In this document: one piece after another, positions 1 through 5,586 of the stretch
Numbering within the stretch: the first letter of the stretch is position 1
Layout: every line of letters starts with the position of its first letter
From: an uncultured Eubacteriales bacterium
GTDB lineage: Bacteria; Bacillota; Clostridia; Christensenellales; Borkfalkiaceae
Reading direction: 5' to 3'
Length of the DNA: 11,691 nucleotides
Assembly: GCA_905210545.1 (NCBI GenBank)
Contig: CAJLXC010000042.1
Coordinates: 1-11,691, forward strand
Notes under the pieces: generated by a model
Database searches by the model: none
The model's input: the letters and a program-made list of their open reading frames with translations, nothing else
What the model was told of the DNA's origin: nothing
Position numbers and translations under genes: made by a program

Positions 1-1032
1 CCACCGACGCAGCCGGACGTGTCCGTACTGCCTGACGATTGGACAAAGGAAAATACCGCGTCGATCTCATGGACGAATATCGCCGATTTGAACGATTTGA
101 ATCGCGTGGAGCTTTCGTGGGACGGCGGTGCATACCAGACAACCGGGCTTTCCGATAAAACCTGTTCGGGATATGAAGCGGATATCTCGTCGTTTGCGGA
201 CGGGCTGCATACCCTGAGCATCCGGGGCGTGGATATTGCCGGGAACGTCGGAGAAGCTGGAACTGCATCAATTCAGATTGACCGCAGCGCGCCGACGCTG
301 ACCCAATCTTCCGTTAAACCCGCAGCATGGACGGCGGCGGACAGCGTTATGCTGACGTGGGAAGGCGCGGCGGACGCATACAGCGGTCTTGCCCGGATGG
401 AGTATGCCGTTGACGGCGGCGCTTGGGAAGCGCTCGACGTGAACGAAAACGGAAGCCGGGAAATTGAAATCGGCGGGCTGGCGGACGGCGAACATCGAAT
501 TACGCTGCGTCTGACGGATGCGCTTGAAAACGCTGCGGCATGGGAACATACGATCTATCTGGATCACACTCCGCCTGTTGTCGAGCTGCTTACGCCGCAG
601 AACGGCGCGGTTGTGACGGGCGTTCTGGACATTTGGGGCACTGTCTCGGATATTTCGCTGACGGACTGGACGCTGACGGCCAAAGGCTCGTCCGGCAAAG
701 AAGTGACCGTTCACGCCGATTCGACCGAAAGGCTGTCCGAACAGCTCGGCGTGTTGGACACGGGTGAATTTGCGGATGGAGAAACCATTGAAATCATCCT
801 GACTGCGCATGACGCTGCCGCGCACGAGAGCACGGTTCAGGGCATATACGTCAAGGCCGATCACAGCGCAAAGCCTGTTTCGGCAGACGTAACGATTACC
901 GCGCCGCCGACCATACCGAGAATAACGCCCATCAAAAATTTATCGTCCATAACGTTCCCCCCTTTACGAGAGTATTATGCGCGAAAAACGGCGAATTATG
1001 CAAAATCCCTGCGGGCAAAAATCGGTTTTTAA
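1..1032 (+). CDS. Ig-like repeat surface protein, internal fragment (5' partial)
   Basis: The reading frame is open from base 1, so the true start lies outside the window; the GTG at 19 is only the first possible internal start. About 285 residues form three beta-sandwich repeats of roughly 90 residues. Repeats 1 and 2 carry a W-DGGAY/W strand, an ADG-H turn and a D-A-(G)N strand, and end in DR/DH-(S/T)-(A/P)P linkers, as in OmpL47-type and other bacterial Ig-like domains. Repeat 3 (TPQNGAVVTG...VSDISLTDWTL) resembles the Ig-like domains found ahead of RHS/YD-repeat proteins. Proteins of this kind are usually exported and work at the cell surface in adhesion or as stalks; that role is inferred. 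Codon use differs from all other genes here: by my reading 15 of 25 leucines are CTG and none is TTA. Only the part up to about 870-890 looks like real protein. The last ~45 residues read antisense through the promoter and start of a minus-strand gene and are probably not native, so the natural C-terminus is missing. Confidence 0.7.
   Translation, partial: PPTQPDVSVLPDDWTKENTASISWTNIADLNDLNRVELSWDGGAYQTTGLSDKTCSGYEADISSFADGLHTLSIRGVDIAGNVGEAGTASIQIDRSAPTLTQSSVKPAAWTAADSVMLTWEGAADAYSGLARMEYAVDGGAWEALDVNENGSREIEIGGLADGEHRITLRLTDALENAAAWEHTIYLDHTPPVVELLTPQNGAVVTGVLDIWGTVSDISLTDWTLTAKGSSGKEVTVHADSTERLSEQLGVLDTGEFADGETIEIILTAHDAAAHESTVQGIYVKADHSAKPVSADVTITAPPTIPRITPIKNLSSITFPPLREYYARKTANYAKSLRAKIGF
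861..950 (-). pseudogene. Truncated small membrane protein gene, N-terminal 29 codons only
   Basis: This frame is too short for usual ORF calling but has all the signals of a real gene start. The ATG is at 948-950, preceded by AAAGGGGGG with a 6-base gap, and a sigma-A-type promoter lies just upstream. The peptide begins MDDKFLMGVILGMVGG, a short polar head followed by a glycine-rich hydrophobic helix, as in YtxH-like and similar one-helix membrane proteins of Firmicutes. After the helix (AVIVT) the sequence turns into unrelated residues (SAETGFAL) and stops, exactly where the DNA changes to the composition of the Ig-repeat gene. I read it as the 5' end of a gene cut off by the boundary near 865-890. 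It lies downstream of iscU in the same direction but has its own promoter. The family assignment is a guess from the N-terminus only. Confidence 0.55.
957..965 (-). promoter_or_regulatory. Strong ribosome binding site AAAGGGGGG
   Basis: The minus strand reads AAAGGGGGG six bases ahead of the ATG at 948-950. It is the main evidence that a minus-strand gene starts here even though only 29 codons remain. Confidence 0.6.
974..1003 (-). promoter_or_regulatory. Sigma-A-type promoter for the truncated small membrane protein gene
   Basis: On the minus strand TTGCAT (998-1003) and CATAAT (974-979) are separated by 18 bases. The expected transcript start falls about 10 bases before the strong ribosome binding site at 957-965. 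The fit of promoter, ribosome binding site and ATG supports a minus-strand gene here and argues against the plus-strand frame that runs through the same bases. Confidence 0.55.
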
Positions 1033-1121
1033 CCGTTCCACGCCCGTTCTTTATCCGCTCCGATAATTATTCCGCTTTTTCAAACCGTATAAAAATCAGC
1101 CTGTCGTTTTTATCGCGGCGG

Positions 1122-1161
1122 GATTTACGGTTTTACGGATTTACGAATTTACGGATTTACG
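1122..1161. repeat. Five tandem copies of an 8-bp unit (GATTTACG) over the iscU stop codon
   Basis: Successive units start at 1122, 1130, 1138, 1146 and 1154: GATTTACG, GTTTTACG, GATTTACG, AATTTACG, GATTTACG. The first unit in the iscU direction contains the iscU stop codon (TAA, complement of 1157-1159). An 8-bp period is not in phase with codons, so this is not a coding repeat. It looks like a slippage-grown microsatellite at the 3' end of the gene. Confidence 0.8.
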
Positions 1162-1528
1162 CCATTTGCTTTGCGCGGTAGTCGTCTATCGCTTTTTTTA
1201 TCGCTTCTTCCGCAAGCACGGAACAATGAATTTTTTGCGGGGGAAGTCCGCCCAGCTTTTCTATAACCGATTTGTTGGTTACTTTCAAAGCTTCTTCGAG
1301 AGTCATTCCTTTTATCATTTCCGTTGCGGTGGAGCTGGTTGCTATCGCTGCGGCGCACCCGAAGGTTTTGAACTTGGCGTCTTGTATCACGTTGTCTTTT
1401 ATACGCAACGTAATCTGCATTATATCGCCGCAAACCTCGTTGCCGACAGTGCCTGTTCCGTCGGGATTTTCTATCTCGCCTACGTTCTTGGGGTTTTTGA
1501 ATACGTCCATCACCTTTTCGTTATACAT
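1157..1528 (-). CDS. iscU: Fe-S cluster assembly scaffold, NifU N-terminal/IscU family
   Basis: This cytosolic scaffold receives sulfur from IscS, builds [2Fe-2S]/[4Fe-4S] clusters and passes them to apoproteins. The 123-residue length is normal for a single-domain IscU. The three cluster ligands are present: C33 in the EVCGD motif (with D35), C58 in FGCAAAIA, and C102 in the PPQKIHCSVLAEEA segment, the site of chaperone interaction in characterised IscU proteins. H101 precedes the last cysteine. There is no zinc-insertion loop of the SufU type, which favours IscU over SufU. Its ATG overlaps the last codons of iscS by 8 bases, and GAGGAG ten bases upstream, inside iscS, serves as ribosome binding site, so the two are translationally coupled. 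No hscA, hscB or fdx follows, as is common in Clostridia. The stop lies inside an 8-bp tandem repeat, and no clear terminator follows. Confidence 0.95.
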   Translation of the reverse strand: MYNEKVMDVFKNPKNVGEIENPDGTGTVGNEVCGDIMQITLRIKDNVIQDAKFKTFGCAAAIATSSTATEMIKGMTLEEALKVTNKSVIEKLGGLPPQKIHCSVLAEEAIKKAIDDYRAKQMA

Positions 1529-2711
1529 TTTTTATAATCTCCTCTTTTTTGAATAACGGCGACATATCGCGCAGTCTTTCTACCGCTTTTTTCAACACGT
1601 CTACCGCGTAATCTACTTCTTCTATAGTGTTATGCTTGCCGAACGAAAACCTTATGCTTCCGTGCGCAAGCCCTTCGGGAAGACCCATGGCGAGCAGCAC
1701 GTGCGACGGTTCGAGCGAGCCGGACGAACAGGCAGAACCCGAAGAAACCGCTATCCCCGCCAGATCAAGGCTGAACAGAATGGATTCGCCCTCTATATAT
1801 CTGAACGAAAAGTCCGCGTTTGCGGGAAGTCTGTTTTCCTTTCTCGGTCCGTTAAGCTTGACGAACGGCACTTCGTTTAAAACCCTGTCGATAAAATGGT
1901 CGCGAAGCCCCGACACGTATTCGAAGTTTTTATCCAGATCCCTTGCCGCGATGCGGAACGCTTCCGCAAATCCGACTACGCCGGGGACGTTGGTCGTGCC
2001 GCCGCGTTTCATTCTTTCCTGATGTCCGCCGGTCTGAATACTGTCTATCAGAAGCCCGTTTCTTATATACAGCGCGCCCACGCCTTTCGGTCCGTAAATC
2101 TTATGAGAACTCATACTGAGCATATCCACGCCCAGATCCTTTACGTCTATTTTAAGAACGCCCGCCGCCTGCACCGCGTCCGCAAAGCAGATTATGCCGC
2201 GTGCGTGCGCGATTTTGGCTATTTCTTTTACGGGTTCTATCGTGCCGACCTCGTTATTTGCGAGCATACAGCCGATAAAAATCGTATCGGGACGGATTAA
2301 AGATATAAGATTATCGAGATCTACGAATCCTTCTTCGTTCACTTTCATAAACGAAATTTCAAAGCCCTCTTTCTCGAGAACGTGCGCGGTGGTAATCATC
2401 GCGGCATGCTCTATAGGACTGATTATAATGTGCTTGCCTTTATTTTTGAACGCGCTCGCCGTGCCGCGGAGCGCCCAGTTGTCGCTTTCCGTGCCGCCGG
2501 AAGTAAAATACAGCTCGTGCGGCTTGCAGTTGATTATAGAAGCGATCGTATCTCTCGCTTCGTCAACGGCTTTAACGGCTTCCCGCCCGAAAAAGTGCTG
2601 ACTGTTGGGATTGCCGAACACTTCCGTAAAATACGGTTTCATTTTGTTAAACGCTTCTTCACACACGGGCGTCGTTGCCGCGTGGTCGAAATATATATGC
2701 TTATTAACCAT
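1521..2711 (-). CDS. iscS: Cysteine desulfurase, NifS/IscS family
   Basis: This PLP enzyme converts L-cysteine to L-alanine and holds the sulfur as a persulfide for delivery to IscU and other acceptors. At 396 residues it is the usual size for group I desulfurases. Visible motifs: YFDHAATTP near the N-terminus (7-15), TSGGTESDN (70-78), the PLP-stacking histidine H102 in SPIEHAA, D178 in FADAVQ, the Schiff-base lysine K204 in SSHKIYGPKG, and the catalytic loop cysteine C328 in SSGSACSSG. The long flexible loop around C328 is that of IscS/NifS rather than SufS. The start ATG (2709-2711) is preceded by AAGGAAG. It lies 91 bases downstream of the Rrf2 gene with no terminator between, so rrf2-iscS-iscU probably form one transcript. 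A role in tRNA thiolation is also possible; no mnmA is visible next to it. Confidence 0.96.
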   Translation of the reverse strand: MVNKHIYFDHAATTPVCEEAFNKMKPYFTEVFGNPNSQHFFGREAVKAVDEARDTIASIINCKPHELYFTSGGTESDNWALRGTASAFKNKGKHIIISPIEHAAMITTAHVLEKEGFEISFMKVNEEGFVDLDNLISLIRPDTIFIGCMLANNEVGTIEPVKEIAKIAHARGIICFADAVQAAGVLKIDVKDLGVDMLSMSSHKIYGPKGVGALYIRNGLLIDSIQTGGHQERMKRGGTTNVPGVVGFAEAFRIAARDLDKNFEYVSGLRDHFIDRVLNEVPFVKLNGPRKENRLPANADFSFRYIEGESILFSLDLAGIAVSSGSACSSGSLEPSHVLLAMGLPEGLAHGSIRFSFGKHNTIEEVDYAVDVLKKAVERLRDMSPLFKKEEIIKNV

Positions 2712-2802
2712 AAAAGCACTTCCTTAAATTTATCGTTTGATTATATCCTTTCTTTTTATATCCTGACGTCTTATGACTGAAACGCTTTCGTATCCTAACG
2801 CT

Positions 2803-3207
2803 TTATACCTGAACGTCGCCGTCAAGCATCTGCTTTAAGGTAATGGAATCGAGCAACTCGTTGATGCCGTTATACAGCTTTTTCCATACCATACTCGAAG
2901 GGCAGCATTTGCACGCGCCGCCCTTGCTGACGCACTCGATAATTTCCATATCGTCTTCGAGCGCGCGGACGATTTCGCCTATTTTAATCTCTTCCGGCGG
3001 ACGAACGAGAAAGTACCCGCCGCTCGCTCCGCGCGTTGCGGAAACGATGCCCCGCGCCGACAGCATTCTCATTATCTTTTCCAGATATTTGCCGGAAACC
3101 GAAATCCGATTTTCCAGCTCGCTTGCCGAAACGGGAGTTTTGCCGAAATTTTCACCGAGTATATGGCACGCCATCAAACCGTAATGCGTTTTAGAAGACA
3201 GCTTCAT
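2803..3207 (-). CDS. iscR: IscR-like Rrf2-family transcriptional regulator with cysteine cluster
   Basis: This winged-helix regulator probably senses cellular Fe-S status and controls the iscS-iscU genes that follow. It has 134 residues, typical for Rrf2. The N-terminus MKLSSKTHYGLMA, the recognition region around 26-50 (ASELENRISVSGKYLEKIM) and the wing ATRGASGGYFLVRP (57-70) are family hallmarks. Cysteines C92, C99, C101 and C102 lie in the loop where IscR binds a [2Fe-2S] cluster (C92, C98, C104 in E. coli), so cluster binding is likely though the spacing differs. Members without cysteines there, such as CymR, sense other signals; the cysteines and the operon position favour IscR. The ATG at 3205-3207 is preceded by AGAGAGG nine bases upstream. 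The ~110-base leader starts inside a palindrome that could be its own operator. Confidence 0.9.
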   Translation of the reverse strand: MKLSSKTHYGLMACHILGENFGKTPVSASELENRISVSGKYLEKIMRMLSARGIVSATRGASGGYFLVRPPEEIKIGEIVRALEDDMEIIECVSKGGACKCCPSSMVWKKLYNGINELLDSITLKQMLDGDVQV

Positions 3208-3296
3208 ACCCGATACCTCTCTTTCTCCCGCGCCTTAACGCCGGAAAAGCCGCGCCCTTACGACGCTTGCTTTTCTTTCCGTTTCCGTACGGCAGA

Positions 3297-3325
3297 ATAA
3301 TTGCAACCTTTTTGGTTGCAATTAT
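3297..3325. promoter_or_regulatory. 12-bp-arm palindrome, probable Rrf2/IscR operator
   Basis: ATAATTGCAACC (3297-3308) and GGTTGCAATTAT (3314-3325) are perfect inverted repeats around TTTTT. The site sits directly after the -10 element of the iscR-iscS-iscU promoter, over the expected transcript start, where a dimeric repressor would block initiation. Rrf2 proteins bind AT-rich dyads of this size (CymR, IscR type 2, RsrR), so feedback control by the gene's own product is a natural reading. It could instead act as a hairpin in the first bases of the mRNA. Confidence 0.6.
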
Positions 3326-3354
3326 ATTTTAATATCAATAACGACAGATGTCAA
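3326..3354 (-). promoter_or_regulatory. Promoter of the iscR-iscS-iscU operon
   Basis: The minus strand has a perfect -35 TTGACA (3349-3354) and -10 TAAAAT (3326-3331) with a 17-base spacer. It abuts the palindrome at 3297-3325 and is the only strong promoter seen upstream of the Rrf2 gene. Confidence 0.7.
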
Positions 3355-3507
3355 ATAAAATTAAGGGGGATAAAAAAATTTTTTCGGACGAATTTAATCG
3401 CTGAGAAAAGACTGCGCCGCGCCATACCCCTCTCTATACCGTATCGCTTATAGAGTCCGCGGCAAAAGCGGGATTTTCAAGTTAAAGCAGCTTTGTTTTT
3501 GTCCGTT
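3355..3507. other. Gene-free spacer between the iscR promoter and the preceding gene
   Basis: The stretch contains no supportable gene. It holds an inverted repeat CTCTATA (3432-3438) / TATAGAG (3449-3455) with a 10-base loop, and the run AAAAAAATTTTTT near 3374-3386. The hairpin is not followed by a T-run on either strand, so I do not call it a terminator for the minus-strand gene that ends at 3508. Confidence 0.4.
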
Positions 3508-4209
3508 TCAATTAAGCATATCGCGGCTTTTGCCGGACGCGAAATATTTAAGCGCGCTCGTTCTTTTGCCGCCGTAAAGCATTGCGGAAAGTCGGATATT
3601 TTCGTTTTCGAGTTTTTTTATTCTGTCTTTCAGAAACTCGTTTTCGCGCTTGGTTTTAAAAGATATTCTTTCAACAAGCCCGTTGATCTCTTTTTTAAGT
3701 CTTTCAAACCGGAACTCCGGCAGAACGTCTTTGATTTTCGGTTCTTCGTTTTTCAGCTTCACCGTTTCGCCCGTTTCGTCTTTTATCTCTTTAACCGTTT
3801 CGGCAACGAGATCGGGGTTGTTTTTTAAAATGTTTCTGTATTTATTCTGATATCTCAACGATTTTTTCGCGTCGCCGTCGGACATTTCGGCTATACACTT
3901 TCTCACGGACTTGCCGTCTTTAATACCGCACAGCACCGTTTTAAGCAGGTTTTTTTCTTCCGACTTTCCGAATTCCGTAACAACGTTCACCGAGATAGGC
4001 GTTCCGCCTAAGTACTTCTCGCAAAAATCCGCGTCGTTAGCCGACAGCTTTGCGAGCGCGTAATAGAGATTTCTCACCGTGCCTTTTGCTTTGCCGTAGC
4101 TTTTGCCAAAGCTCTCAAACGTGGCGGAAAGCGTTTCGCATTTTCGGGTTTTCAAAAACTTCGCGAGCGATATGATGTCCTTTTCTTTATAACCGTATAT
4201 TTTTTCCAT
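3508..4209 (-). CDS. Unnamed regulator-like protein: two Myb/HTH-like repeats plus coiled coil
   Basis: I do not recognise a named gene. The 233-residue protein is rich in Lys and Glu and has no signal peptide or membrane segment. Residues ~8-52 (KEKDIISLAKFLKT..., ending GKAKGTVRNLYYAL) look like a Myb/SANT-type three-helix unit, with a basic third helix fit for DNA contact. Residues ~86-128 (NLLKTVLCGIKDG...KKSLRYQNKYRNIL) seem to repeat the same helical plan. A linker follows, then a probable coiled coil at ~165-210 (charged heptads, ERLKKEINGLVERI and DRIKKLENENIRL), then a short basic tail. This order resembles the RsfA/YlbO type of prespore regulators in Bacilli, but I see only a loose likeness. 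The start is set by AAGGAG eleven bases upstream. The gene diverges from the orphan at 4283 with a 73-bp shared gap. DNA binding and dimerisation are inferences. Confidence 0.7.
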   Translation of the reverse strand: MEKIYGYKEKDIISLAKFLKTRKCETLSATFESFGKSYGKAKGTVRNLYYALAKLSANDADFCEKYLGGTPISVNVVTEFGKSEEKNLLKTVLCGIKDGKSVRKCIAEMSDGDAKKSLRYQNKYRNILKNNPDLVAETVKEIKDETGETVKLKNEEPKIKDVLPEFRFERLKKEINGLVERISFKTKRENEFLKDRIKKLENENIRLSAMLYGGKRTSALKYFASGKSRDMLN

Positions 4210-4251
4210 AATAAAGTAAACTCCTTCTTCGTTTTTTTTACGTTACGGTTA

Positions 4252-4277
4252 TTGACTTAAAATAAAAAAAATATACT
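4252..4277 (+). promoter_or_regulatory. Possible promoter giving a near-leaderless transcript for the 4283 gene
   Basis: TTGACT (4252-4257) and TATACT (4272-4277) are good hexamers but only 14 bases apart. If TATACT is the -10, transcription would begin at or next to the ATG at 4283-4285. That would fit the lack of any ribosome binding site. The region is almost pure A/T, so chance matches are easy. Confidence 0.3.
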
Positions 4278-4282
4278 TTAAT

Positions 4283-5215
4283 ATGTATTTTTATTTTCAG
4301 AGCAACGTCGATGCCGCGTTAAAAATAAACGGCGACTTTGCGGGCAGGCTTTGCGAGCCGCTTAAAATTTCAATCGACGCTTCGCGTCCGCCGTTTCTTG
4401 AATTCTGTCCGTTAAACTGCGCCGCCCCGCCTACGGCGTTCTTTCCCGACGAAAATTTTACCGATAATCCTCCGGAGGGCGTAATCGTTACCGATTTGCG
4501 CGGCGGGTATTTCGTTGCGTTCGATTTCGTTGCCGTACGCGGCGAATACGGCGTTATCGAACAAAAGAAGTTTTCCGACGCGGTGATAACGGTGTTCTGC
4601 GACAACGGATACAAGCTCTCGATAGAAACGCCCGCCGACTTTTATACGGAAGGTCTGCCTTTTGCCGCGACTTCAGCGGAAATATCGAGAGAATTTATAG
4701 ACGGAAACGACGTTATCGTCGTTTTCTTTCCGACAGAACGCTATCTCTGCGCGTACTCTGCGGGGAAAGTTAAAAAACTTTTTTCGCGCGTAGCGGACGG
4801 CTATGACGTAAAAAACGGATTTTGCACCGTAGAGCGTAAAAAAGACGTTGCGAAACACGAGATAAAAATACGATGGGATTGCTCCGCCGAATTTAAGGAA
4901 ATTTCGAGAGAAGTATTTCACGCCGCAGACTTCCGCAAAGAAACCGTTTGCCCCAAAATTTTGCCATACGCGTTTGCGGAAGAGTTTGCCGCGGGCGGAG
5001 ATTATACTTTTTATCTTGCGGAAAACGTAAAAAAGGACGCGGATAAGCTCGCGGGGTTTTTCGGAGAGTTTATCGGCGTGTGCGTTCCGCCGTCTTTTCG
5101 CGATTATCGCGAGGTAGGACTTATAAAAAAAATCCGCGAACGTAAATACGCGGTGGATTATTATGTTTTCGAAACGGAGAACGATAAGATAACAAACGTA
5201 AAAAAAGTCGATTGA
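4283..5215 (+). CDS. Hypothetical 310-residue cytosolic protein
   Basis: I do not recognise this protein. It has no signal peptide, no transmembrane helix and no nucleotide-binding or metal motif that I can see. The first ~30 residues (FQSNVDAALKINGDFAGRL) look like the strand-turn-strand of a PEGA-like beta domain. Residues to ~210 alternate short hydrophobic strands with turns rich in D, G, F and Y, suggesting an all-beta fold. Residues ~215-310 appear mixed, with helical stretches such as KKDADKLAGFFGEFIG and a final YAVDYYVFETENDKI strand pair. Codon use matches the neighbouring minus-strand genes, so it is native. No Shine-Dalgarno sequence precedes the ATG; the 25 upstream bases are almost all A and T. 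It is the only native plus-strand gene here and shares its upstream gap with the Myb-like gene at 4209, which could regulate it. That link is inferred from position only. Confidence 0.7.
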   Translation: MYFYFQSNVDAALKINGDFAGRLCEPLKISIDASRPPFLEFCPLNCAAPPTAFFPDENFTDNPPEGVIVTDLRGGYFVAFDFVAVRGEYGVIEQKKFSDAVITVFCDNGYKLSIETPADFYTEGLPFAATSAEISREFIDGNDVIVVFFPTERYLCAYSAGKVKKLFSRVADGYDVKNGFCTVERKKDVAKHEIKIRWDCSAEFKEISREVFHAADFRKETVCPKILPYAFAEEFAAGGDYTFYLAENVKKDADKLAGFFGEFIGVCVPPSFRDYREVGLIKKIRERKYAVDYYVFETENDKITNVKKVD

Positions 5216-5250
5216 ACTTTTATGTTTGATAAAAGAAGAAATTTTAAAAA

Positions 5251-5316
5251 GAGATTCCCACGTCGCCCTGACGGGCTTAGTCCTTCGTAGCGTCAGCGGA
5301 GCGACACGGCAATCTC
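5251..5316. repeat. Palindromic repeat unit 1
   Basis: The outer arms are 5251-5266 (GAGATTCCCACGTCGC) and 5301-5316 (GCGACACGGCAATCTC), complementary at 13 of 16 positions. An inner stem CTGACG (5268-5273) / CGTCAG (5291-5296) closes a 17-base loop. The unit lies in a gene-free stretch and shares 34 of 37 bases (5265-5301) with a second unit at 5360-5396. It resembles dispersed non-coding palindromic elements of the kind with GTCATTGCG and GCAATCTC ends seen between genes in many bacterial genomes. Confidence 0.7.
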
Positions 5317-5332
5317 CTTTCTATCCATACCT

Positions 5333-5430
5333 TGTCATTGCGGACGCCTTTGACGGGCAGCCCCGACGGGCTTAGTCCTTCGTAGCGCCGGCGGAGAAGC
5401 GGCAGCGTAGCACGGCGATTCCGAACACCC
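5333..5430. repeat. Palindromic repeat unit 2, diverged copy
   Basis: A TTGTCATTGCGG end near 5333 is followed by 5360-5396, which matches 5265-5301 at 34 of 37 positions, and a CACGGCGATTCC end near 5412-5423. In the inner stem the T-A pair 5269/5295 of unit 1 is a C-G pair here (5364/5390), a compensatory change. A third change leaves an A-C mismatch (5366/5388). The edges are approximate. It fits a dispersed, structure-forming element better than a coding remnant. Confidence 0.55.
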
Positions 5431-5586
5431 AAACGAAAGAACATATCACCACTTTATCATACGAGCATACGTCGGTTTCTGTTTTTTTACAAAGGCATAG
5501 TCCTTTTTCAGCATACCTAACTTCCCGCACTACCGAAACCCGAGATTGCCGTCTGTTTTCCCCGATATCTTTTGTTAAATATACAT
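5431..5586. other. Gene-free spacer downstream of the palindromic repeats
   Basis: No supportable gene is seen. The run GAGATTGCCGT at 5542-5552 is an exact inverted match to ACGGCAATCTC at 5306-5316, so a further element end may lie here and the whole 5251-5552 block could be one composite element. The stretch separates two convergent genes. I see no hairpin plus T-run in it. Confidence 0.4.

Noticed and set aside
268..864. Long minus-strand frame opposite the Ig-repeat gene
   Set aside because: Its protein is Arg/Phe/Val-rich nonsense with no motif, while the opposite strand shows clear repeated domains.
891..1032. C-terminal ~45 residues of the plus-strand Ig-repeat frame as genuine protein
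   Set aside because: They are antisense to a good promoter, ribosome binding site and gene start, have no beta-repeat pattern and end in a basic, low-sense tail.
1166..1537. Plus-strand frame opposite iscU
   Set aside because: iscU on the other strand has all catalytic ligands; the plus frame has no ribosome binding site or motif.
5217..5235. CTTTTAT/ATAAAAG hairpin as terminator of the 4283-5215 gene
   Set aside because: The stem is 7 A/T-rich pairs and is followed by A-rich sequence, not a T-run.
5251..5430. CRISPR array
   Set aside because: There are only two copies, they are palindromic over most of their length, spacing is not array-like, and no cas gene is present.
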